Source of the DNA: Chrysopilus asiliformis | Lineage: Eukaryota > Arthropoda > Insecta > Diptera > Rhagionidae | Direction of reading: 5' to 3' | Assembly (NCBI GenBank): GCA_964034945.1 | Contig: OZ035963.1 | Coordinates: forward strand, 45,767,332-45,831,331 | DNA: 64,000 nt | Part shown: positions 1-9,563 of the stretch, in pieces | Position numbering within the stretch: the stretch's first letter is position 1 | Layout of the letters: every line of letters begins with the position of its first letter | Notes under the pieces: generated by a model | Seen by the model: only the letters and a program-made list of their open reading frames with translations | Told to the model about the DNA's origin: nothing | Databases searched by the model: none | Position numbers and translations under genes: made by a program

Positions 1-1572
1 TCTGTTGGGGCAATTCTTAATATTTATGAACGAAATTTCGAAAGCGAAAATCTATCATTTTCGGATGTGGTTAAACGTTTGATAAAATCCTGTTCTCTGC
101 CAAATTTTAGTCGTCTAGCTCAATTAGTTCTCGAGTTTTCAAATGTTTTTATAGTAATACCCATATTTTCATCACATTAGGTTTTAATCATGCAACGAAG
201 GTATTATATGACCGCTCGGTGGAATAAGCTAGGTGGATTTAATTTAAAAATTTCCTAATTGGGACACTCCGTAATCAGGACAACCTCTGATCCCTCCCTC
301 GTATTTTTTTTCTTACATCAATAAATCTCATTATGATAAAAAACCACTCGAAAACTCGACAACAATTGATACACAATTGATATATAAACTTGAGATTTAA
401 CCAGGATCCATTTTTTATTAAAAGATAAATCCCACACAAAAACAAGAAAAAATGAGCCACTCGTCCTGCGGTTATGTATATCTGATGTATTCCGATGATA
501 ATTATATCTACATATTTTTTTTAATTATTGAAATATCCGCTCGTTATTGAGAAATTTGATTATGTTCTTTGATCGAACAGTTCGAATTGAGAAATTCAAA
601 TAAAATGATAGCGTCCTAAAATGAATTTTAATTTATTAAAACAAGCGCCATATTGTTAAAAAGTTCGAAAATTGTGTAAAGAAAACCAAGAAACCAACTT
701 CAATTTTCTTAACAAACTCGCAACTTTACGAGTATTATATGCCATTCATTTTGTTATTAATTGATAGCACTTTAATATCACAGATTTTCCGTTAATCAGT
801 GATTAACGATAATTTTTAGCGCAGTTTTGGAACGTAGGCGCCAGAACTACATAGTAGAAATCATCTGGATATTTGATTATCTTATAAAACATTTAGCGTA
901 CCTACTAAAACCCTGTGGCGCCGTTTTGGCACATTTTTACCCTAAATAAACAAATGTTGGTGTGGTGATGAGTAGGTGCTGGATGACGTATGGTCAAAGT
1001 AACGAAAAAGCGAACGTTAATTGAAAAAGTTTGTAATTACGTTCCTCTTGACTGAGAAATCTTTCCGTGGCTCACAGCCTTTGAGGGGAATGAAAAGTCG
1101 TTGATAAAACATAAAAGATGAATTATTTTTTCTCGTTGATCCATTAGAGAAGATACAATCCATGGACTTCCAGGACGATTACGACATATGGTCCAGGTGG
1201 AAACTGCTAAAATGCGATTAACCTTCTATCCACCCACTTGTTTTGCGGCGAAATTTTGTTTAGTTACTTTCATTTAATTAGGGCACGAAGTTTAAAGTAA
1301 CGGAAAAAGGCGAATTCTTGTACAGTCAAACATTCTGTCTATTATTTCCAACCGAATAGTGAAAACGAGATCGAAATCTGTTCAGTGAGTCAAAATATAC
1401 AAGGATAAAAGGATGGGTGAGTTTTCTTTGCACTAAAACCAGCCGAATGCTAAATAGAAGATCAAAATCGGTTGAGTGAACCAAAAGTTATGAGCGAATA
1501 ACAAACAAATTAACAAACAAATACTAATCCCAAATGCATAGACCACCCCCTCCGTGCGGTCGGGAGTAAAAC
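1..1572. other. AT-rich intergenic sequence, no gene seen
   Basis: No reading frame with recognisable protein motifs and no clean inverted-repeat element was found here. Positions 1260-1520 contain wording such as 'cgaaatctgttcagtgagtc' that resembles the degenerate tails seen elsewhere in the window (for example 50400-51060), so part of this stretch is probably old repeat. Confidence 0.5.
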
Positions 1573-3000
1573 AATGGGTGCATTCAGCGACCTGAGCCGC
1601 TCAGCATCGCTCTAGAGCGAAAAAGGTGCTGAGCCACTGAACCATAGAATAAGGAATATATAGAAAAAAACTCTGCCGAACAATTTTTTGACAAATTTCC
1701 GCTTCGAAGGGGGGAAAAATGTCCTTATCATTCACTAGCTACGGCCTAAAAGTTAATTACTTTTAGACTAGGGAGCACGAAGCAGAGAGAACATTTTCTA
1801 ATCATTTTCGTCGTATCTATTCAATGAGATGGAGGAATCGAATGGATAATTTTTTCCGTGTTACCATAGTTAAACTATAGTTAGGAAACCTAGGGATTTT
1901 TCCGTGTACCTACGTTGGAGTAAAGATAACCGATATACTCGTGGACGCGGTTTTTCTTTCTTTCCTATGCGTAAATTACCAACAAAACACAACACATGTA
2001 AAACCTAGCCACATTTTCATACACCACCAACACATGCAAAATTCCGACAGCGGAAGCCAGCGGAAGATTGCATGTGTTGGTGGTGTATGAAAATGTGGCT
2101 AGGTTTTACATGTGTTGTGTTTTGTTGGTAATTTACGCATGGGAAAGAAAGAAAAACCGCGTCCACGAGTATATCGGTTATCTTTACTCCAACGTAGGTA
2201 CCAGTGTTGGGGCCAGATAATTATTTTTTTATCTAGATAAAGATAAAGATAAATGCTCGTAATGTTTATCTAGATAAGATAATAGATAATGAAAATATGA
2301 AAGATAATAGATAAGATAAGATAAAAAGCCAAATTATCTAGATAATTTTTAGATAAATATTTATTTTGACATTGCACAAAATTCAAAATTACGTACTAAA
2401 AAAAATAGCACAAAATTTTTTGCTTTTCTTGATTTCCAATTTAAATATAATAAGAAACGAAATAATAATAAAAGAAAACGGATAAGAAACGTTATCGTAA
2501 CGTAACGAAATAACGAAATGATTTTCGGGCTTTTTCTTCAAAATTACGTTATAATGAACGTTATAGAAATTCAATTCCGTTACCATAACGAAAAACGAAA
2601 AAAATATTACGTTTTTTCGTTGTTTATTAGTATTTCCTTGTTTTGTTCAGTATTATTTTTTGTGAAATTTCCCACAAAAGTTCATCAAGTATAACCCCAC
2701 AGACATAAAATATAATCAAAAATATTGGAGTAGTGTTTTTAATCGTATTTTGATTCTAAATCGGATTTTGTTTTGGCCAGATTCACTCTATTTCTGGAGA
2801 TACAAAAATGGAAATCTTCTAAGCAAGTTTTTTGGTAGCGAAAAGATTTTCTTTTTAGTAACTCCAGAAGTAGAGCGAAATTCTATAAAAAAATTCTATA
2901 TCTTTGATATCAAAATCACGCTTTTGTGGAGACAGTTTTTTTAATGAACAAAACTTTTGTGTGATTTTTTGTCTTTTGTATTTTTTATTGATTTTTTAAC

Positions 3001-3704
3001 TTACCCAGCAAGATTTTAGTAACGTGTTCAACTACAGATGCAACACTTCGCATCTGTAGAAGGATGTAAATGTGCGTGTAGTGGTGAAGTATTCTTATTT
3101 ACTTTCGCATCGCCATTGGACGAAGAGAGCCAAACTAATGTCATTCCATCCAACCATTCTGTTCTTGCATCAACTTTTGTTATTCCCAGTGACATATCTG
3201 CGAAAGCAACATCGAATGATTCGGGAATTCCTTAATTTGAACTCGGATCTTCAAATTGTGGAATTTCCGCTTCATGTTACTTCCGCAGAAATTTCATTGG
3301 GAATAGCTAACGCTCCTGCTTCACCAAATGAGGATCCGGAAAACACAAGAAATGAGGATTCGGAAAACACTTTAATAAAAATAAAATTATCGGAGTATTT
3401 TGTTACCAGTAACGCTAAAAGTAACACATGTTACTTTTAGCGTTACTGGTAACAAAATATTCACATATTTCGTCTCATTTCATTTCACACCTAATAAGCA
3501 TAAGGCTGTCTCGTTTCTACATTGCTAGAGCAAGACATATTTATATACGTTTGGTGTTGGAGTAAGTGCGATAGGCATTACCACAGATTGTCAATTGCAC
3601 GTGAGTTTTTTCCCAACGCTCTAAGAAGATTCACGCATAGGGTAACAGTGAATTATCACGTTACTCCACTAGTTACGTAACTAGTTCCGAATCTTGCTGG
3701 GTAA
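3001..3704. mobile_element. Short TIR element nested in the hAT element
   Basis: A 15-bp inverted pair, TTACCCAGCAAGATT and AATCTTGCTGGGTAA, bounds about 0.7 kb. A clean target duplication could not be defined, so the exact ends may be a few bases off. The interior holds a perfect 31-bp-arm palindrome (3396-3459). The frames at 3038-3440 have no recognisable domain. Confidence 0.6.
3396..3459. repeat. Perfect palindrome, 31-bp arms, 2-nt spacer
   Basis: The arm 3396-3426 is exactly complementary to 3429-3459 with CA between. Internal sub-motifs GTTAC and GTAAC repeat, so smaller alternative hairpins are possible. It lies at the middle of the 3001-3704 element. Confidence 0.9.
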
Positions 3705-5200
3705 TAATCACATTTTTTTCCGTTTTTATTTGTATTTTCTTTTTGCTGAGTTTTATTATTTGTTATACAATTTATTTTTATGGAAACTGAACAGAATTAC
3801 TTTGTGATAAACTATTATTACAGTGCGTTTTTTTGTTTTCAGTTTCAATACAATGTGTAACGGAATAATAACATTATAACGTAACGAAATTAAGTTTTTT
3901 ATCGATACAAAACGAAATAACGTCACGAAATATAAGTTTAATTTTGCTACGTTATGATTTTTTATTTCGTTCATAGCCCGGTTTACACTTGGCAACAGTT
4001 ACTGGCAGAACTTTTTTTTTATGGACAAGAGAAGAGAGGCGAGGGAAAGAGTGACACTTCGCTTCCTTGTCCGTAAACAAAAATTGTTGCCAAGTATAAA
4101 ACTGTTCCTAAAAAAAGTTTTTAGGTTTTCAAAAGTATGCAGAAAACAATTTCGTTTCAGCATTTTTTCAGATTTAATTTTTTGATTTTCGGTGGTAACG
4201 ATTATCTCTAGATAAATGGGATTTTCCTTTATCTAGATAAGATAAAGATAACTTTTTTGGGGTGTTATCTAGATAAGATAAAGATAACATTTTTTTTTAT
4301 CTAGATGATTATCTAGATAATTATTATCTAGATAACCCCAACACTGGTAGGTACACGGAAAAATCCCTAGGTTTCCTAACTATAGTTTAACTATGGTGTT
4401 ACATCGGATCCTCTTGCTTCATCTCACAGTAGAAAAATTTTCTCTAAAAATTTGTTCTAAGAGTTTATTCTCTAGATTATTTGTTCTTTGACTGAACGCA
4501 ATCGCTACAGAGCGGCTAAACTGAGAAGCTCACATTTTTTTCTGAGCGTAAAAGAACTCCGCTCAGTAGCTGAGCAAATGTCAAATGAAGAACTACATCA
4601 ATTCATGTATAAAAATGACGACGGAAATAAATGGTGTTATTTAAAATATTTATAGGTATTTATGTTATTTATAATACGAGAAGCCTCATGGAAGTTCTTG
4701 CTGAGCAAACGGGAATGGACATAGTCGGCGTTGCGGAAAATGTTGGCGAAAGAGTTCGGGAGTGTACTTCGGAATAGTCACTTCAAAATAATCCCAGTTT
4801 CTTTCAGGCTTCGAACTTCGAATTGAGGCTACTTCAAAATGAGTATTATATTCGCCAACCAACATTGCGATGGGCTCCAAATTTAACATATCTGATGCGC
4901 AAATACCGAATATTGTGGAAATAATTATATCTCGGTCTATCTTCTACTATAACCCCGAATATTTTGACAGTTTTATGTGCACGTCTCAGTAGCGGTGCAT
5001 TCAGTAAACAATGAGCGGCTCAGCTGAGCGGTTTTTTGACACATACTCCAGAGCGGCTCGGGTTGCTGAATGCACCCAATAATTATGTTACCCTTTCTTA
5101 TTGATGTCGCTCTTTTAAACAAAGCTAACATATTGTTTTTTTCCTCTTCTATATACTCGAGCGTTCGCCCCCATTGGAGCAGATAAGGAATTTCTGATCA

Positions 5201-5599
5201 GGGCTGGCTTCATGTACATTATATTCGATCGACTAACTAGTTAAGTAGCTCGAGATTAATTCTGGTGCATACGAATTAATGACCTTTCCTGTGAATCCGA
5301 ATCTGGCAGTAGTTTGGCTGCACCAGCTCTACTTTTTTCGATATGGTGGATAACTCATTAATTGATTTAAATATTTATAATTTGGAAATCAACAATTCTT
5401 TTTTTTCTCTATATCAGAAAAATAGAGCTAATATAGCCAAACTACTATCAGATTCGGGTTCACCGGTCCCAAATTACCCAGAAAAGGCCTTTAGCTCCTG
5501 TGTACCAGAGTGAATGTGGAGTTGTTTAATCGTTTATGTCGACTAAAGATTTCCTTCGACTAGTTAGTCGATCGAAAATAAGTTACATGAAGCCACCCC
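5201..5599. mobile_element. MITE with GGGGTGGCTTCATGTA-type termini, copy A
   Basis: Left end GGGCTGGCTTCATGTA; right end TACATGAAGCCACCCC. Subterminal blocks with CGATCGACTAACTAG and CTAGTTAGTCGATCG are shared with the copy at 8357-9563. The target duplication is not clear. No coding sequence was seen. The right end abuts the next element with no spacer. Confidence 0.7.
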
Positions 5600-6082
5600 A
5601 GTACGAAATCCGTGTCAGGCAAAATTATGACGACGTCCGTGCTTCTGTCTGTCGGTCTGCCCGTTGTAGGTATTTTAAATAACTCGAGAACACATTCACC
5701 TAGCGACGGGAAATTTTTTGTAAATAAGTTTTACAAAAATCGTGGTTTTCTTTCAACTTAGTCACGGTAGCTATAACGGGTACCTCCTATACAATTTTTT
5801 TTGTTGAAAAAATACCGTTTTTAGAAAATTCCTCGAAATTTATGCGACTTTGGAAAAAATGAATATAACGGTTTTTTACTGTCTTTAACGGTTCTCAAGA
5901 TATTTGAACAACATTCAATTTTTTGAAAATCTCTCGAATAGAAACCTATGATTTATGTGACAAAACAATTTTCAGTCGCTAGGTGAACGCGTTCACAAGC
6001 TATTTAAGGTAAGTACAAATGACAGACTGACAGACAAATACACGATCATCCTATTAATTGTGCCTGAAATGGATTTCGTACT
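5600..6082. mobile_element. Foldback-like repeat with (GTCY)n near both ends
   Basis: The ends AGTACGAAATCC and GGATTTCGTACT are inverse. Inside them, TGTCAGGCA/TGCCTGA and TTCACCTAGCGAC/GTCGCTAGGTGAA form further inverted blocks. Short GTCY-type tetranucleotide runs lie at 5640-5665 and, inverted, at 6025-6045. No coding sequence. Confidence 0.6.
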
Positions 6083-6840
6083 AATCAGAAATTTTTTATC
6101 TGTCCCCGTTCTCGAGTCGGTCTCCGTCATGAATACAATACTTTCCCTCTCATTTAACCAATTTCAAAGAAAATAAAATTTCCCGCATTTCTCCTTTAAC
6201 GGTTTTTATGTATCTTTAACGGTTCTCGAGATATTTGAAAAAAAATTTGATATTTTTTTATGTTTCTACGGACTCCCAAACAAAAGTGAGTTCATACCAA
6301 AAATTAGGAAATTTTCCCGAAATTATAGGAATAATTCCCTATTTTTAGAAAGTTATTGCCGAAGAGTCCACTGTCTCGAATATTCCTATTTGGATTTCTC
6401 TCCGTGTACCATATTAATAACTGGACCGATTTAGATAAAATTTTCGTCATTTGATTTGATATTACAAGTCCATACATTTGCCGTGCAAAATTTTTCAAAA
6501 GCCAAGGGGGAGAGCTTTTTAAATTCTGAACTTCTAAATCAAATTTGACCCGAGTTTTAACTGTTTTCTAAACGTCATCATCATTAATGGCTCAAAAACC
6601 TGGGCCAGGTCTTCATCTTATCCAGTTCCATTTTATATTATACTCTACTAGCGTACATATTCGACGTTACCGGATATTATCCTTACAGGACCTTCTGTTT
6701 CGAGTTTTGAAATATGAGGTAAGACGAATCTGTGTGCAAAATTTCATGGCAGTCAGTTTCGTGGTTCGGAATGAGTCAATGGTATTTGTTTTTATATATA
6801 TAAAAGATATGAGAATCATATAGATGTATGTATATTACAT
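6083..6840. other. Degenerate retroelement-like tail sequence, no gene
   Basis: The stretch contains phrases such as 'ggaccgatttagataaaattt' (6423 onward) and 'aggtaagacgaatctgtgtg' (6718 onward) that read like the conserved tails of dispersed non-LTR elements also seen at 41210, 50450 and 60770. Reading frames 6304-6498 and 6587-6823 show no known domain. Confidence 0.35.
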
Positions 6841-6889
6841 TAAGTATACCGTTGGTAACTCATCGAAGAAATCGTCGGACAAAAAAATG

Positions 6890-7200
6890 AATTACATACC
6901 CTGGTGTGATGACAAAAGACTTTGATTTACGCTTGTCCATCCATCTGTCTATCTATGCGTTTATCTGTCTGTCCGTGAACACTATAGCTTTCGAAAGGAT
7001 TGAGCTAGAGACTTGAAAATTTGTATAGCTGCTTATCTCGTAAATGGAAACCTTAAGTTCTTGAACGGGCAAAAATAGACCATTCCTTCCCCCTTCCCCC
7101 ATACAAACGAAACAGTTTTTCACAATGAAATATTTATGAACGTAAAATGTGTTTAAAGTATGAAAATATTTATACCGTTCCATACATTAAGACTCAATCG
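6890..7200. mobile_element. DINE-1/mini-me-like element, diverged subfamily
   Basis: A degenerate (GTCY)n tract (6930-6975) is followed by the core ATTGAGCTAGAGACTTGAAA, the same core found in the copies at 28145 and 30805. The downstream block 'gggcaaaaatagaccatt' also matches. The terminal sequences differ from the other copies, so the boundaries are approximate. Confidence 0.55.
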
Positions 7201-8356
7201 GACCACTCTTTTCTCCTCTCTTATACAAATGTTTTCTAAAATCTTCTTTGCTGTTATCATATAGAGTATTTGACGATTAGCTCCTGGCAATTGTAGCTTT
7301 TCTTATGTTTTAGTGCTAAAAAACTTATGACAAAAAACTTTAACCCATCAACGACAGGTATGCTAGTTATAGTATATTTGTAAATCAGAACTTAATGATC
7401 TTGATGAAAATGCAATCTAAGTGCAGGCGTGCACCGCGTTGTCAACCATGTAGAATGGCATTAAAGTGGCAATATGAGTTTTTGATATCCTTAAAAACTA
7501 ACATGGGAACTCTCATTAAGGTATATTTCTACTTGCTTAGTTACTACTTAAATCTATCCTGAATTTCTAGTTTTGACAAGGTTAAAAACTAAAATGTCAC
7601 TGTGGCACCATTCTACATGCTTGCTAAAGGAGTGCGCGGCTACACTCACGGAATTTCCAATGGAATTTAAAATTGTGTATGGAATATTTTCCGTTTGTTT
7701 TTAAAGAAAAAGTACATATGTTGTTTAACCCGTTCATTGCAGATATTGCGTATAACCAACTTTTTTGAAAATTACAAGATGCCTCTCTAGGACTAAAGAA
7801 CGACCAACAAACAGAAATGTCTAACCACAGGCAAAAAGTCAGTCATAAAAAAATTAAATGAATTTTGATGTAGGACAGGGTAATGTAAAATTTGCTTTCA
7901 GATAATTTGAGCTTTGTAGGATTCAAAGGTTTTGCTTCAGGCGTCGCTTTGCCTTGCGCTCCGGAATTCAGCCAAACTTTTCCCACATTCGGATTTAGCG
8001 GTGTTGAATTACCCAAAAATGATTGAAATATCCACGGCAAAAACAAAAATAAAAATTTTTCGGTTTATATGGAATTTTTACGAACAGAAAATCTTTTTTT
8101 GAAGTTTTCTAGAGCCAATCTGGCCAAACCACTTGCAGGTTCAGAATCAGAGATGTCAAATTATCTTAAATAGATTGCAAAACCTTTGGCAGTAAAGTGG
8201 CTATTGTGCAGTGTAATAAATCTAATTGTTTTATGACAGGGTATCTGAACTATTACTATGTAGAATAGTTAACTTCAATTACAAAACTGGTCAATTTAAC
8301 CACAACCCAATAGCAAAGTTCACATCACAATCCGTTCAGTGGTTCTGTGAATAACA
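7201..8356. other. Intergenic, no gene; short inverted pair
   Basis: CATGTAGAATGG (7448) and CCATTCTACATG (7608) form a 12-bp inverted pair about 160 bp apart inside two similar blocks with GTGGCA, possibly an eroded MITE. The reading frame at 7843-8046 has no recognisable domain. Confidence 0.4.
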
Positions 8357-8591
8357 GGGGTGGCTTCATGTAACTGATTTTCGATCGACTAACTAGTCGA
8401 AGGAAATCTTTAGTCGACCAAAAATTATTTAACAGGCCGACATCCAATCTGGTGCACCCGATATAAGAGTATTTTCTAGGTAATTTGGGATCGCTGAATC
8501 CGAATCTGGCAGTAGTTTTGTTGTACCAGATTTACTTTTTCAGATATGAAGGAAAAAAAATTGTTGATTACCAGATTATAAATATTTAAAG

Positions 8592-9354
8592 CAGGCCTCG
8601 GCACCATGTATGTAGTGATTTACTACTACTCGAAAAAATTTTATGTTTCTTCATATATTATAACACAAAATGAGAAAACGCATCATTTTCATTTTTTACG
8701 CTCTTTCGCTTTTGATGGAGACGTTTAGGAACAGTGAACTACACAATTTATCATTATGCAATTTCAGAATCATATGTTCCGCCTAAAGGAAATTTCTCTA
8801 AAAAAACTTTCTTTAAGTTGTCAACCTGTCTTACTCTTTCTACTTCATTGCATCGGGCAAAATCGAACTTATGACAGCTGTTGTAATGGCGTTTTAGATT
8901 GAATTTTTTATTCGACATGTAACTGCAAACTAGACATTGACGGTTATCATTATTTGTGGTTATTAAATATTTGTTTTCCCAATCCCACGACATAGTATTT
9001 GAATTTGAATATGAGCGCTTCATAATGGAAAAGGAAAACTAAAAAAATCAAATTTCTGAAAAAATTTCGTACATCAGTGTTCTTTGGGAAGCAATTATAA
9101 TTTTGGAGAGCAAATGTATACACCCGTACGCATCAACAGCAGAAATCATACTGAATGACTGACGTAGGCTCGCTCCATCGATTGTTAGTCAATCGTTTGA
9201 TTTCGGCTACCGAAGTGGCCGTCGTCAACCAACACGTATCATTGCGTTGGAGAGTCGAGTAAAAACGTTCATACATTGATTGTAATCTCGTAAAATTTGA
9301 ATAAAAATGTTATCGTATTGAGGAGCCAGACGAGCCAAGCAGTGCCGAGCTCTG
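8592..9354 (-). mobile_element. hAT element with remnant transposase, 8-bp TSD
   Basis: Ends CAGGCCTCGGCAC and GTGCCGAGCTCTG are inverse with one interruption. The exact 8-bp duplication ATTTAAAG lies at 8584-8591 and 9355-9362. Total length is 763 bp, far shorter than an autonomous hAT. It keeps only the first part of a transposase (8754-9023, minus). Confidence 0.85.
8754..9023 (-). pseudogene. hAT transposase N-terminal zinc-finger fragment
   Basis: The 89-residue frame has a C2H2-like finger around residues 30-50, with CLVC then 15 residues to HYNSCH, followed by a basic/coiled segment (VRQVDNLKKVF). This arrangement resembles the N-terminus of vertebrate domesticated hAT proteins of the GTF2IRD2/EPM2AIP1 type and related insect hAT transposases. 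The RNase-H catalytic core and dimerisation region are absent, so the protein cannot transpose. Start chosen as the only upstream in-frame ATG. Family placement is from motif memory; alternatively it is another BED-type finger. Confidence 0.6.
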
Positions 9355-9563
9355 ATTTAAAGCAATTTATGAATTACCCGCCATATCGGAAAAATTAGAG
9401 CTGGTACAGCCAAACTACTGCCAGATTCAGATTCAGCGACCCCAAATTACCCAGAAAAGACTTATATCTTGGGGACCAGAGGGCCAGTTCAATCGTTTTT
9501 GCTCGACTAAAGATTTCCTTCGACTGGTTAGTCGATCAAAAATAAGTTACATTAAGCCACCCC

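Larger units (their letters stand above)
2202..4346. mobile_element. hAT-type element, 8-bp TSD
   Basis: The termini are CAGTGTTGGGG and CCCCAACACTG, typical of hAT. The 8-bp target duplication GTAGGTAC is exact (2194-2201, 4347-4354). Many TATCTAGATAA-type motifs cluster within about 150 bp of each end (2220-2360, 4200-4335), as expected for transposase-binding subterminal repeats. No transposase frame survives; the element is 2145 bp including a nested insertion at 3001-3704. It is inserted in the right arm of the 378-bp foldback element. Confidence 0.85.
1865..4395. mobile_element. Foldback MITE: 175-bp arms, 28-bp loop, interrupted by hAT
   Basis: Net of the hAT insertion the element is 378 bp: left arm 1865-2039, loop 2040-2067, right arm 2068-2201 plus 4355-4395. 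The two arms are each 175 bp and nearly perfectly complementary; the clear exception is tcctatgcg against cgcatggga. The ends read CATAGTTAAACTATAG and its inverse. A 7-bp duplication GTGTTAC lies at 1858-1864 and 4396-4402. There is no coding capacity. The CA...TG ends and 7-bp duplication match the MITE it sits in, so both may use one transposase. Confidence 0.85.
1644..4490. mobile_element. CA...TG MITE, copy 1, split by a foldback element
   Basis: This copy matches the one at 62298-62606 almost throughout and has the same net length (309 bp) once the 1865-4402 insertion is removed. It is flanked by ACTGAAC at 1637-1643 and 4491-4497, a 7-bp target duplication. The right end carries the inverted version of the 45-bp terminus seen in the complete copy at 33243-33532; the left terminus is diverged. 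A 7-bp duplication with CA...TG ends is known for some P-superfamily elements (1360, Galileo); assignment to that superfamily is inference. Confidence 0.75.
1576..5077. mobile_element. Outermost TIR element of a five-level nest, 3-bp TSD
   Basis: The left end reads GGGTGCATTCAGCGACC and the right end is its inverted partner, GGTTGCTGAATGCACCC. AAT flanks both sides (1573-1575, 5078-5080), consistent with a 3-bp target duplication. Subterminal GAGCGGCT/AGCCGCTC motifs recur at both ends (1590-1620, 4510-4570, 5020-5060). A 3-bp duplication would fit PIF/Harbinger-like elements, but no transposase of its own is visible. Everything from 1644 to 4490 is later insertion into this element. Confidence 0.65.
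8357..9563. mobile_element. MITE with GGGGTGGCTTCATGTA-type termini, copy B
   Basis: Same termini and CGATCGACTAACTAGTCG subterminal blocks as the element at 5201-5599. It has been enlarged by a hAT insertion at 8592-9354; the remaining flanks (8357-8591, 9363-9563) resemble copy A. Confidence 0.75.

Noticed and set aside
3038..3440. Overlapping 65- and 122-codon frames as host genes
   Set aside because: They lie within a nested TIR element, overlap in different frames, and end inside its central palindrome.
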